Shown piece by piece: positions 34,204-42,959 of a stretch of DNA of 64,000 nucleotides. The stretch is from Pseudomonas kitaguniensis (GTDB taxonomy: Bacteria; Pseudomonadota; Gammaproteobacteria; Pseudomonadales; Pseudomonadaceae), in the NCBI RefSeq assembly GCF_009296165.1, contig NZ_VUAZ01000055.1, positions 1 to 64,000 on the forward strand, given 5' to 3'. Both the position numbers and the translations under genes were made by a program. The notes under the pieces were generated by a model. The model was given only the letters and a program-made list of their open reading frames with translations. It was not told where the DNA came from and ran no database searches. The first letter of the stretch is position 1. Each line of letters opens with the position of its first letter.

Positions 34204-34659
34204 TCAATCTTCAGCATGCCATAGCCGCCGCACAGTAGTTCTGGGCATTCCTAGCTGCTCACTGATTTCAGTTTGTGAGAGCCCCGCGCATTTCAGTTTC
34301 TGTACCTTCCGCAGTTTCTCCACCACAGCCGCTGTTTGAGGAGGGACAAGCGTTTTGGGCTCACTTGGCAGAACCTCGTCCAATATGCCGAGTGTCTGCA
34401 ACTCGGCGAGCACTTCATCTAAGGCGGAGCGCGCTGTCTTACCCTCATCCGCCGCAGCCACAAGTGTAAGAAATGACAAAGGTCGAAGGCCCAAAACCTG
34501 AGCTAGATCTGCGCTGAGATCGACGCTGGCTGAGACCGTTGAAGCTTCTAGCCTGCTGATGTGACCTTGATCAGCTTTATCCTGAAAATCAGCTTGCGAT
34601 AAGCCGCGCCGCGTCCTTAGCCACTGCAGCGTCGCCGCGTAAGCCTTTCGCAAAGACAT
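34204..34659 (-). CDS. Dual-HTH transcriptional regulator (XRE family), paralogue of 21178
   Basis: About 151 residues: an XRE-type HTH at residues ~10-60 (RRGLSQADFQDKADQGHISR) and a C-terminal HTH at ~125-148 (GLSQTEISEQLGMPRTTVRR). The layout and both HTH positions match the gene at 21178. The ATG at 34659 has GGGAGGGG upstream at a good distance. The region ahead is AT-rich, and the gene is divergent from 34818. Confidence 0.75.
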   Translation of the reverse strand: MSLRKAYAATLQWLRTRRGLSQADFQDKADQGHISRLEASTVSASVDLSADLAQVLGLRPLSFLTLVAAADEGKTARSALDEVLAELQTLGILDEVLPSEPKTLVPPQTAAVVEKLRKVQKLKCAGLSQTEISEQLGMPRTTVRRLWHAED

Positions 34660-34817
34660 CAGAGCATCCCCTCCCAAAAAGAGAACGGTATGCCGCGTTT
34701 GATTGAGGCCAAACAAATGTATATAGTCATTGCGATGGCCATATAGCCGTGATCGCTTGCTGATTTGCACCTACAGAAGGCTCCGGTGTCTTTCCACAGT
34801 CCTAGGAGCTGCAATTT

Positions 34818-35213
34818 ATGGGTAATTCTTCAGAGCATGAGTTGCTCCATGAAGGCCTGATCTCCTCCGCAGGCACGTCGCTGTCTCACGCCGAGATAGA
34901 GGCATTAGTGGTCGAACGATTCCCTGGCAAGGCGTACTGCACCGTCGAGGATTGGCTCATCTTTCACGTGGACGAACCTGCTGAATCGCTTGCCCGAGTT
35001 CGTGCAACAGGCCTTGAGCCGATGTTCATGTATGCCCATTGCGTCATCCATGATGGGCATGGCCGGTTTCCGCCAGGAGGTTGGGTGCGCTCGACCCTAT
35101 GCAAGTCATTCGATGGCGTTTGCTTGTTCGAGACGCGAAACACGGTCTACGTTTTGGTGGGGCAGGGACGCGAGATGAAAGCCTCGCTGAAGACAATATT
35201 CGGTTTATGTTAA
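34818..35213 (+). CDS. Conserved Pseudomonas accessory protein (DUF6957-like)
   Basis: A 131-residue soluble protein whose central block (ERFPGKAYCTVEDWLIFHVD, FMYAHCVIHDGHGRFPPGGW, FETRNTVYVLVGQG) matches a family that I recall as DUF6957 from Pseudomonas accessory regions. No function is known. It opens a run of three same-strand small genes. Confidence 0.68.
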   Translation: MGNSSEHELLHEGLISSAGTSLSHAEIEALVVERFPGKAYCTVEDWLIFHVDEPAESLARVRATGLEPMFMYAHCVIHDGHGRFPPGGWVRSTLCKSFDGVCLFETRNTVYVLVGQGREMKASLKTIFGLC

Positions 35214-35253
35214 TTGCAGGTGCCGCCAGACGGGCCTGCCTCATACGAGATAC

Positions 35254-35727
35254 ATGATGTTCCGTATTAGCATGCAAGACCAATCCGGCCCCGTAGGAAT
35301 GTTCGGGGATGGCCTGGCTCACTTCCACGCAGTGTCGCGATCCCTAGCTACCCATTGGTATCACGTAAGTCTGAAACGCCGGCACGAAGGCCGGTATGTG
35401 GCCTACGAGGAGATGTTGAACGACGAGCCACGTCTGGTTGAGTTGCTGATCTCTCAAAGTGAGAACGTGATTGTTCAGGATGTTCAAGTCGTCACCCCAG
35501 GCTGGATGAACAAGGGGACGAGTTGGAGGATGGAGATGCTGACTTCGCTCTCAATGGGATTCAACCAGGCCGAGGTGCCGATCTGCGTCTTGGAGGTCGA
35601 GAGTGGTGATGTGTATGTCAATACCCATCAACACGACTTGGATGTTGATGCCTTGGTTGGGGTCAGGGAACTATATAGGCGCAGTGCTGCGACTAAGAGC
35701 GTGGCCTCAGCGTCGGAGGCTGTGTAG
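35254..35727 (+). CDS. Hypothetical protein
   Basis: A 157-residue soluble protein with a beta-rich look (HWYHVSLKRRHEGRYVAYEE). ATG 35254 or 35257 begins it; no strong ribosome site is seen, and ATG 35272 is an alternative. It lies 2 bp before the next gene. No family recognised. Confidence 0.6.
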   Translation: MMFRISMQDQSGPVGMFGDGLAHFHAVSRSLATHWYHVSLKRRHEGRYVAYEEMLNDEPRLVELLISQSENVIVQDVQVVTPGWMNKGTSWRMEMLTSLSMGFNQAEVPICVLEVESGDVYVNTHQHDLDVDALVGVRELYRRSAATKSVASASEAV

Positions 35728-35729
35728 CC

Positions 35730-36119
35730 ATGGAAGACCTCAATACTGTTGCAGTCGATTTACACGAAAAGCGCTACTCGGACTTCGACCTCCTTCGCAT
35801 AGCCAAAGCAGTGAATCGGGACTACGACGGGCTGGTCACGGCCTACCTGGTGAATGTCCATATCCATGCATGTAGTGCCGTTGGCGTTGTGTTCAGTCAC
35901 ATTTGCCCCGGGCCGTACCAACGATTTGCAGATGGTCGGCTGATTCGGACATCCGACATTCAGTCCGTTACGAAGGAAGGTAGGTTTTGGGTGATCAATA
36001 CGGTCAACTCGAGGTACGTCATTGCGACGTTTAGGCGTGATGTCGGACGGCGTAGCCTGCGTGAGTTCATGCGCATAGCGGGCGACCGGTACTTTCCAAC
36101 GCCTCGTCACCTCCAGTAG
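35730..36119 (+). CDS. Hypothetical protein
   Basis: A 129-residue protein (LLRIAKAVNRDYDGLVTAYL; HICPGPYQRFADGRLIRTSD) directly after the 35254 gene, so probably cotranscribed. No family recognised. Structured repeat C begins 18 bp after its stop codon. Confidence 0.6.
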   Translation: MEDLNTVAVDLHEKRYSDFDLLRIAKAVNRDYDGLVTAYLVNVHIHACSAVGVVFSHICPGPYQRFADGRLIRTSDIQSVTKEGRFWVINTVNSRYVIATFRRDVGRRSLREFMRIAGDRYFPTPRHLQ

Positions 36120-36136
36120 TCGTGGCACTGTTCTTC

Positions 36137-36256
36137 GGGCTTGCCCCGCTTCGGGGGGCCGCTGTCGTGAACCAAGCTCCGCTACGGCGGATCTTGGCCC
36201 TAGCGGGCTTCCATCCTCAAGCCTGCGGTCATCCATGACCTGCGCGCTCCGCTTGC
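36137..36256 (+). repeat. Structured dispersed repeat, copy C
   Basis: Outer strands GGGCTTG and CAAGCC pair. Hairpin 1 is CCCCGCTTCGGGG. The conserved link is CCGCTGTCGTGAACCAAG. Hairpin 2 is CCAAG + TCCGC facing GCGGA + CTTGG, wholly different bases from copies D and E yet still paired. Hairpin 3 is CCC/GGG. Hairpin 4 is GGTCATCCATGACC. It ends GCGCGCTCCGCTTGC. Confidence 0.8.
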
Positions 36257-36314
36257 CGTCTGTGCAGCGAGCCTGATGCCTTGGCTTTCTGACCCCTGAC
36301 GAACTTGGGACACT

Positions 36315-36713
36315 ATGAATCAGCACACTAAAGTCCTGCCTGAGATCGACATTGAAGAGTTTAGAGAACGCTACCCTCACATGTTCTCTGACCCGGCAGT
36401 TGACGAGATTTATTGCGATCCTGGCTGGAAGAATATCCTGATTGCCCTTTGCGACACACTTCAGGACTACCTGAGTCGACATCCAGAGATCACCCCTGTC
36501 GCCGTCGCCCAGATCAAATCCAAGTTTGGAGAGCTGCATTTTTTCTATGACGGGGGCGATGCGTACTGCAGGGTCGCAGTAGACGTAGCGATCCAACTTC
36601 GACGAAAACCTGCTCGTACTGCGGAGCGCCTGGAAAGCAGGTCGGCGGTGCATGGGTAAGCACACTGTGCTCGGCCCATGATGGTAGTGGTGGTTCGAAG
36701 ACTGCCAACTGAC
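36315..36713 (+). pseudogene. Zinc-knuckle hypothetical protein, frameshifted near its C-terminus
   Basis: The frame from 36315 (MNQHTKVLPEIDIEEFRERY) reads to KSKFGELHFFYDGGD and on to AIQL at 36599, then runs into unrelated sequence and stops at 36659. The +2 frame continues sensibly as STKTCSYCGAPGK, GGAWVSTLC, and a stop at 36711-36713, supplying the C-x2-C and following cysteine of a zinc knuckle. Adding one T to the CTT at 36597-36599 rejoins the parts (about 133 residues). Function unknown. Confidence 0.75.
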
Positions 36714-37434
36714 AGGCTTGCGTCCCGTAGATTCCACGCTCCAGGAAGGGCAGACACTCCAGCCTCCAGCCTCCAGCCTCCAGCCCAAGCCGTGAGCTCC
36801 GTGCACTGATTGCACACTGGCTGGTCGCCCTCACGGATTGAGTATGTGGAATATTTATATTCAGGCGACATTTGTGTCGGTTTTGCGACCATATAAAATA
36901 CGCCCCCTTGAAACGGTTTTTCAAAATCGGAGATGTATATTTTGAACTCAAAAGAAAAGCAGCAGTGCCTGCACCTTCATATTTTTCCTTGTAGGACTTA
37001 GGCAGGTTTGCCGGGTGCTTTTTCGATATGACTTCTTCGATCTGACAGCTTTTTTTAAGCTCACTCTCAAGCAGATACCATCGCTTAGGGTTGCCCCTCC
37101 GCACCTTGTAACCTACTCGTCAATTTGGGGCCGTAGGCCCCGGCTCGGTTTTGCTAACAAAAGCCGAGTATTTGAGTTTACTTTTTGTAGTTTGTACGAG
37201 ATTTGGTGTGATCAGAGATCAAGAAAATCCAGCAATCAGCCAGAGGCAAAGCTCCGTCAATCCACCATGCGCGAACGAGGAGGGGATTCGCCGCAAGGCA
37301 GACTCCAGGTAGGTGAATATTCCCGACACAGCCTTGCTAATCTCCGTATTGAGTAAATGCGCAGGGTTCGGTTGAGAAGACTGTCGACCGCGTCGTAACC
37401 TGAATGGATATCCTGCCCGCATGATGGAAAATCC
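36714..37434. other. Accessory region with only gene remnants
   Basis: No complete gene is convincing. On the minus strand, a frame starting near 37104 (VRRGNPKRWYLLESELKKSC and onward) has natural-looking composition for about 70 codons, then runs into low-complexity sequence and antisense to the 36315 gene; it is probably a remnant. A heptamer tandem repeat lies at 36757-36784. The stretch 37140-37434 is AT-rich without a clear signal. Confidence 0.45.
36757..36784. repeat. Heptamer tandem repeat (CTCCAGC x4)
   Basis: Four exact copies of CTCCAGC in a row. The unit length is not a multiple of three, so it would shift a reading frame if it changed copy number, but no credible gene spans it. 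Confidence 0.9.
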
Positions 37435-37962
37435 ATGCTTCTAAAACGCTTTCAAATCCTTACTCCTATCGCGATATTCACCGCGATATCCATAACGTTC
37501 TGGATCATCCAGCTCCGCCTTTTCGATGTCATAGGCTGGAATTACAATGTCTGTCATGCGTTGTTCGGGTTCGCATTCCCACTCGCGCTCAGCTACTTCG
37601 GATTCCCCCTCACCAAGCTGCAGCGACCCAAGTTGTCTCAAGTCATTCGCAATGTGCTGAAAATTCCACTCCTGTTGTGGCCTTCTTCATTCGCCAGGCT
37701 TTTGTGCCGCTCGATTGTCAGAGACGTTAACGAGGGTATCCCTTGGACTCCTTGGATCGGCGTTGCGATCACGCTGTTTTTTTCCATCGGAAATGAAATG
37801 TTTGTTGATCCTGCCACCAACGGAATTCCGTTCATAAATGCGTATGATCATTTCGTGGCCGATGTGGTGGGTATGGCTCTATTTCTCCTCGTAGCTTCTT
37901 TCATCCTACGAAATAGGCTGCGTTCAATCGCCGTGTTTCCCATCGGGGCGGCGAGCGATTGA
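37435..37962 (+). CDS. Hypothetical membrane protein
   Basis: A 175-residue inner-membrane protein with about four hydrophobic segments (residues ~10-28, 40-60, 100-118 and 138-158). The segment NAYDHFVADVVGMALFLL resembles VanZ-like or DUF2238-type membrane proteins only loosely. It is read alone. Confidence 0.6.
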   Translation: MLLKRFQILTPIAIFTAISITFWIIQLRLFDVIGWNYNVCHALFGFAFPLALSYFGFPLTKLQRPKLSQVIRNVLKIPLLLWPSSFARLLCRSIVRDVNEGIPWTPWIGVAITLFFSIGNEMFVDPATNGIPFINAYDHFVADVVGMALFLLVASFILRNRLRSIAVFPIGAASD

Positions 37963-38054
37963 TGTTACGTGCCCGAGTCAGCACCCTTCCGCGAGTCTGA
38001 ATATCTAATAGCCTGCCGTTCAACGTAGAATTCGCGCCCCGTCCTCTGCGACTA

Positions 38055-38093
38055 ACCCAGCTGTATGAGCGTCGCTTTCGCCGACAGCTGGGT
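38055..38093. other. Long perfect inverted repeat
   Basis: ACCCAGCTGT at 38055-38064 faces ACAGCTGGGT at 38084-38093, ten perfect pairs around a 19-nt loop that can itself pair (GTCG/CGAC). No T run follows on either strand, so it is a poor terminator. It may be an operator, a recombination site or a transcript-end structure. Confidence 0.55.
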
Positions 38094-38138
38094 AAAATTT
38101 GCAATCAGGAATGAGCTTGATGCTTTTAGGATTTCGCA

Positions 38139-38504
38139 ATGAGTAGGTCACGCCTGGATATCGCCCAGGAGGGGAAGTTGTGGGAGGTGGCCCTGGAGCA
38201 TTTGGGCTCAGTCGGCTTGCTCGAAGCGGTTATAGATGTGTGGAGCCGTTCCGCCCCTCCGCCCAGACCACTCGTTGAGCATCTGTCCACCAATGAGGTC
38301 AGTCAGGAAGTCTTGAATATTCTTAAAATTGCCCAGCAGAGGGTAGGTGCTGTCGTACCAGGTCGAACGCCGGATGCGGGCACAGTCACGTTGTATGCTC
38401 GTCACGCTAGCAACTTAGCTGATGGGCTCATTACCCTCCTGCCAAAGGTGCAGCTTTCGCGAGCCTTGCGCGGCTCTTGTATTGAAATCGAACTGGGGAT
38501 TTGA
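38139..38504 (+). CDS. Hypothetical protein
   Basis: A 121-residue helical protein (RLDIAQEGKLWEVALEHLG) with no recognised family. It precedes the next small gene on the same strand by 86 bp and probably shares its transcript. Confidence 0.55.
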   Translation: MSRSRLDIAQEGKLWEVALEHLGSVGLLEAVIDVWSRSAPPPRPLVEHLSTNEVSQEVLNILKIAQQRVGAVVPGRTPDAGTVTLYARHASNLADGLITLLPKVQLSRALRGSCIEIELGI

Positions 38505-38590
38505 CGTCTAGGCAGGCTCCCCTACGATACCTGTCGGCAACAACCCTAGTGGAATTTGTCGAGATAATTAGCACCCTTTTGAGATCTTCC

Positions 38591-38923
38591 ATGAGCTCTG
38601 ATTTAACTGAAGAAGAAATGCGTCGTGCATTGTTTGGTGCGACTGAGCCCGAAGAGGCTCTCACGCCTCCAACGCCCCAGCCGGCGCCAGAGGTCGTTTT
38701 TACCAAGTCGGTATCAACTCCTTCGCCTAGGAAGAAAGCGGCGAAATCGTTCACGCCTAGGCTGAGGGTCACGCTTCGGGTTGGAAACGAATACGAGGGG
38801 GAGATGCGCGAACTCATCCACGACGCCGACACGTTGAGCTCGTTGCTGGCTGAGCAAGAGGCTGTGAAGTCTGCAAGGAAGAAGTACAAATATGTGGAGG
38901 TGGTCTCGGTTAAGTCGATGTAG
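38591..38923 (+). CDS. Hypothetical protein
   Basis: About 110 residues: an acidic N-terminal helix (MSSDLTEEEMRRALFG), a proline-rich linker, and a beta-rich C-terminal part (PRLRVTLRVGNEYEGEMREL) ending in YKYVEVVSV. I chose ATG 38591; a TTG at 38501 would overlap the gene upstream. The type is common in Pseudomonas mobile elements, but the function is unknown. Confidence 0.6.
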   Translation: MSSDLTEEEMRRALFGATEPEEALTPPTPQPAPEVVFTKSVSTPSPRKKAAKSFTPRLRVTLRVGNEYEGEMRELIHDADTLSSLLAEQEAVKSARKKYKYVEVVSVKSM

Positions 38924-39052
38924 AAAGGACTGCTGGCTTATGAGGTAGAGCGTTGACGAGCGTCTGGCGAACGCACCTTCGCCATTGAGCATTAATGTCC
39001 ACGTCGGTTGATCCCGCTATCATAGGATCACTTCACCAGAGCGGGCCAAGCT

Positions 39053-39457
39053 ATGCCAAGGTTGTCATTCGCCATCCGAGCTTTGTTTGCCTTTTGCCTT
39101 TTGATCGCGACCGCCAATCACATCCGAGCTGACTTTCAGCATGGGTTGTTCTGGGACTACGGCTACGGTGACAGCGCCTACTGGGCTAGCCGCGTGTTCT
39201 GGGCGGCACTAACTATTTTTGACCCGCTGGCGGTACTGCTCCTTTTCAAAAAGCCACGGGTGGGAATAGTCCTCACCGCAGCAATTATTTTGGCTGACGT
39301 AGCACATAACACCTATTACGTCGCACTGAAACAGCAGTGGCTGGAGTCCTTCTATCTGTCGCAGGTGGCGTTTCTTATTGCGGTGCTTCTACTCTCACCT
39401 ATTGCTTGGAGACGCCCCATTCGCTGCGTATCAATAGCAAGTCCGGTTCGATGGTAA
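39053..39457 (+). CDS. Hypothetical membrane protein
   Basis: A 134-residue protein with four likely membrane helices (residues ~7-23, 45-65, 70-92 and 100-118). No family recognised. It lies convergent with the GNAT gene at 39646. Confidence 0.6.
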   Translation: MPRLSFAIRALFAFCLLIATANHIRADFQHGLFWDYGYGDSAYWASRVFWAALTIFDPLAVLLLFKKPRVGIVLTAAIILADVAHNTYYVALKQQWLESFYLSQVAFLIAVLLLSPIAWRRPIRCVSIASPVRW

Positions 39458-39645
39458 AGCACTCCAATGATGAAGCCCTCAATGAGCCAGACGATAGGGA
39501 TGACGGCCTTCTATGGCCTGTTCCCATCCGGAACAGGTGGATCCTGCAGCGAGGCGTGGATGAGCCTAGGCCGAAAATAGCCGTTACACGAGCTCCATCG
39601 CGGCGGCTCAATCGGCTCCAACCGAGGCTCCTGTGCCGACATATC

Positions 39646-40446
39646 TCAACTATCCGCCAAGCGATATAGCGCTTGGACGTGAGATGTCGCAAGCCCCGCG
39701 CGCTGCAAGTTACGGCGACTTTGCGAACTGGGAAGCGCAGTTGCGGCAATCACCAAACTGCCGTATTTCTTTGCTTGCTCTATGCGGTGAGATATCAGGG
39801 CTCCATGATAGCCCAAGCCTCGTGCATCTTTTCGGGTGGCAGCCGTCCCGAGGTAGGCGACTCCATTATTGGCCAGATACATCAATGCTCCTGCAACTAC
39901 ATGTCCATTAGCTTTGAGGACGTAGATTTTCAGACGATCATTTGACAGTAACCCTGCAAAAGAGGCTTGGCTCAACTGACGATGCTCTGGCTTGGTATGG
40001 AATCCACTCGCATGAACAGCTGCGAACTCAGGAAGAGTGTGTGAGGTGGCCTCTTCGATCTCAAACGAATTGTGGCTCAAGACCACGTCCTTGATGGCGC
40101 ACGCAAGTTGCAGGTGCGTCCAACCTCTCAGGCGTTCTAGTCGCCTCTCGCCCACAAAAGCGAACTGCTCCAGGGACGAAGGTTTTCCGATAAGAGGCGT
40201 CACGGTCGAATATTCTGTTGAACTCTTAAGCAAGTTCAAAAGTGGCTGGGGGCTGCCAGTGGTGTCGCCGTAGATGCGATTGAACATCGGGCTAGGAGAC
40301 GCCTTCACTTGAAAGCATGGAAAAGCTTCGTTTAAAAACACGCGAGCACCGAAAGGGTTTCCACTTATCCGCGACAAGCTCTCAACGCGGGAGCACAAAT
40401 ACTCGGCTTCTGCGGCCTCGATTGCGTGAGCCATTCCAACATCCAT
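39646..40446 (-). CDS. GNAT-family N-acetyltransferase
   Basis: A 266-residue protein with a GNAT fold in the C-terminal half. Beta-4 and motif A read GVAYLGTAATRKDARGLGYH near residues 195-215, giving the R-x-x-G-x-G acetyl-CoA pyrophosphate loop. The N-terminal half is typical of two-domain GNATs with an unknown acceptor. Confidence 0.78.
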   Translation of the reverse strand: MDVGMAHAIEAAEAEYLCSRVESLSRISGNPFGARVFLNEAFPCFQVKASPSPMFNRIYGDTTGSPQPLLNLLKSSTEYSTVTPLIGKPSSLEQFAFVGERRLERLRGWTHLQLACAIKDVVLSHNSFEIEEATSHTLPEFAAVHASGFHTKPEHRQLSQASFAGLLSNDRLKIYVLKANGHVVAGALMYLANNGVAYLGTAATRKDARGLGYHGALISHRIEQAKKYGSLVIAATALPSSQSRRNLQRAGLATSHVQALYRLADS

Positions 40447-40712
40447 GCGCGTAATCCCTATCGTGTGATTCCATGGAAGGTAGCGATAAAACAGACAATA
40501 CGCACCTGCAAAGAACCTGCGCGTAGGTAGTACGTTTGCATGCTCGCTTTAGATCTCAATAATCTGGGCTTTCTCTGCGGTCACCTTGGATAAGAGCATT
40601 ATCTTTAGGCGTAGTGCTCTGCCGACGAGCACAAGCTCAGATGATCAAGATGGCGATGGCTTTTGGCCTTAATGCCAGCTAGATTTGGAGCTTTCTACGA
40701 TCAAGGAAGGAT

Positions 40713-41081
40713 ATGAAAAAGCTCATCGCAGTAATGGGGATCTGTGTCGCACTTGGCGGCTGCGCTACGTCGCATTACACCGCAGGCCGAGACTTTCCTT
40801 CGGCAAGTGTAGCGAGCATCACCAAGGGTAAAACCACCACTTCAGAACTGAAGTCCCTATTTGGCGAGCCCTACGCCAAGAGCGCCGTCAGCGAGACTGA
40901 TGAGAAGTGGATCTACACCTACACCAACGGCTCAGCCCATGCCCAGAGCTACGTGGTCACCATGAAGGTGACGACTACGGGCACTCAGAAAACTCTCGAC
41001 GTCTTGATCCGAAATGATGTGGTCATTAACTACACATTCAGCGAGGGCCCTGCGCCTGATACGACCACTGCGACGAACTGA
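40713..41081 (+). CDS. Lipoprotein, SmpA/OmlA (BamE-like) family
   Basis: A 122-residue lipoprotein precursor with signal peptide MKKLIAVMGICVALGGC; Cys17 is the lipid site. The mature part shows the BamE-like pattern (ITKGKTTTSELKSLFGEPYA and KWIYTYTNG). AAGGAAGG precedes the ATG. It is probably anchored in the outer membrane. It is not the housekeeping BamE; such small copies are common on islands. Confidence 0.8.
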   Translation: MKKLIAVMGICVALGGCATSHYTAGRDFPSASVASITKGKTTTSELKSLFGEPYAKSAVSETDEKWIYTYTNGSAHAQSYVVTMKVTTTGTQKTLDVLIRNDVVINYTFSEGPAPDTTTATN

Positions 41082-41142
41082 TGTCGCCACCTTGCTATTG
41101 GCCGACCCACCGCGTTCAGTAAGTAGTTGATGGAGCAAGCTC

Positions 41143-42312
41143 ATGGACAGAACGTATGCCTTCGTGGATGAGTCCGGGAATTCCGACCTAGACACGTCAA
41201 AAGGTGGAAGCTCGGATTTCTTCATCGTGTGCTCCATTCTGGTGGCAGAGAAAGAGCTGGAAGCTGCTTATGCCCAAGCTGAAGAACTCCGAAAGCGTCA
41301 TTTCCAAACAGGTGAGATCAAATCCAGCAATCTGAAGCCCAAGGATTCAGATCGCCGTGCCCGAATCCTCAACGAGCTAGCTGAGCTGCCATTCAAGCTC
41401 TATTTCACCGTCGTTGATAAGTCCCGAATTCACAAAGACGGCGGCCTCCGTATCAAGACCTCGTTCATAAAATACGTGAACGGGTTGCTCTACGAACGTT
41501 TGTTCCGCGCATACCCTGACCTCCAGATGATCGTAGACGAGCACGGTGGCCAGGAGTTTCAGGAGAGCCTCAAAAGCTACGTTGCAGAACGATTCGTGGA
41601 CGACCTATTTGGCGATAAGGATGCCTTCCAGACGATGGCCAGTAAGGACAACGTGTTGGTTCAGGTTGCAGATTTCTTCGCTGGCTCAGTCGCTCAGATC
41701 TACGAAGAGAAAGCTTCGGAAGCAGCAGTTCTTGCCTACAAAAAGATCCTACGCAGCCTGACTCTTGGAATGCTTGAGTGGCCATCCAAGTACCAGTCTC
41801 TTCTGCCACCGCCGACGGATGAATCTGGGTATGCAGACTACCAGGTACACCAAGAAGCTCTCCGCCAGGCCGACCGTTTTAGCGAGCGCGTTGGTAAGCA
41901 CCCCGATGAAGATGAGCGACTGCAGCTAAGCATCTTGAGGTTCTTGAGATTCCAGAGCGAATTCGTCACCAAGGACTACGTACTGACTACGGAGATCATG
42001 GCCCATCTAAAAGACAGCGGATTGGGAGAGGTCAACGGCCAGAGAATCCGATCCAGTGGCATTGCCAAGCTTCGGGATGCGAACGTCATCATCACAAGTG
42101 CGGCGAAGGGCTACAAAATTCCCCAGACACGTGCGGACATCAACGACTTCCTAGAGCGGGCATCCGGCATCGTCGTCCCTCTTCTCGAACGCGTTAAAAA
42201 AGCGCGCGATGTGTATCGGCTGAGCAGTCGAGGAGAATATGACATCGTCACTGGCAACCTTGCTGAGCTAGCCAAGCTGCTCGCTGCGCTCGAGGCGTTT
42301 GCAGATGACTGA
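41143..42312 (+). CDS. DUF3800-domain protein with C-terminal winged-helix-like region
   Basis: A 389-residue protein. Residues 1-215 fit DUF3800, an RNase H-like fold: FVDESGNSDLD at the start, MIVDEHGG near 130 and VLVQVADFFAGSVAQ near 175 supply the acidic residues. The C-terminal ~150 residues look like a winged helix (YVLTTEIMAHLKDSG, RIRSSGIAKLRDANVI). DUF3800 proteins occur often in defence and mobile regions; a nuclease role is inferred. Its stop overlaps the relic gene that follows. Confidence 0.78.
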   Translation: MDRTYAFVDESGNSDLDTSKGGSSDFFIVCSILVAEKELEAAYAQAEELRKRHFQTGEIKSSNLKPKDSDRRARILNELAELPFKLYFTVVDKSRIHKDGGLRIKTSFIKYVNGLLYERLFRAYPDLQMIVDEHGGQEFQESLKSYVAERFVDDLFGDKDAFQTMASKDNVLVQVADFFAGSVAQIYEEKASEAAVLAYKKILRSLTLGMLEWPSKYQSLLPPPTDESGYADYQVHQEALRQADRFSERVGKHPDEDERLQLSILRFLRFQSEFVTKDYVLTTEIMAHLKDSGLGEVNGQRIRSSGIAKLRDANVIITSAAKGYKIPQTRADINDFLERASGIVVPLLERVKKARDVYRLSSRGEYDIVTGNLAELAKLLAALEAFADD

Positions 42313-42669
42313 ATTCAGTCATGGCCAAGAACCTCACCAGGCTGCATTGATACAGGATGAAATCCTAGAGATCTTGAAAGAGGCCAAGGTGCTCGCGCGT
42401 AGATTCTATCGCCCTGTATCCTGAACCCGCAAAAGATTACGGGCCGTATGGGTGCAATTGATCTACGACAACCCTTCGATACTGTGCTCTTGGTGCTGCT
42501 TGATTCTGAGTTCAACGCATTTGCAATGTACGAAGCGAGCCGTGCCAAGGTAGAGTCAGCACTGACCCTGCCTGGCTCGAAAGCCAGAAATGAACGAGGA
42601 GCGCTGGCAATTAGGCAATTCATGTCGATAGGTAGATTGCGCTGGGCTCGCCATGAGCCTAGCGACTAA
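42305..42669 (+). pseudogene. DUF6998-like gene with internal deletion
   Basis: The N-terminal piece (MTEFSHGQEPHQ to EILKEAKVLARRFYR) starts at 42305, overlaps the DUF3800 stop, and ends in a stop at 42422-42424. The C-terminal piece (KITGR, MGAIDLRQPFDTVLLVLLD to SKARNERGALAIRQFMSIGR) runs to 42669. Together they match the two ends of a family that I recall as DUF6998, with roughly 60-100 middle residues missing. The deletion left no working frame. Confidence 0.7.
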
Positions 42670-42727
42670 GCGTATTAACCGCCGTCTGGAGGCCGAGTGC
42701 TGCGGATATGTCCCGTGTGACGATCCA

Positions 42728-42795
42728 GGCTAATGTCCCTAATACGGCACATTAGCCACCACTTTTAGGCTTAATGACCCTATTTGGGTACATTA
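42728..42795. promoter_or_regulatory. Pair of palindromic boxes (orphan operator)
   Basis: GGCTAATGT (42728-42736) faces ACATTAGCC (42749-42757), a perfect 9-bp dyad. A second box, TAATGACCC ... GGGTACATTA (42772-42795), has nearly the same sequence. Box starts are 41 bp apart, about four helical turns. No gene starts just downstream, so the regulated gene may have been lost. Confidence 0.55.
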
Positions 42796-42959
42796 CGCTG
42801 AGCAAAGGAATGCGGACAATGATGACTATAGCCCCTACCTAACCCAGACTATCTTCTGATTTGGAAGCAAGCCCCTAATGGTTCCTGGCATAGCTGCTAA
42901 ATATTCCCGCAGGAATACTGCACCATAAAGATTCAACCGTAGCTGTATTTATGATTTTA

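Noticed and set aside
36514..37104. A 196-residue minus-strand frame
   Set aside because: Only the first ~70 codons look natural; the rest runs over the heptamer repeat and antisense to the 36315 gene.
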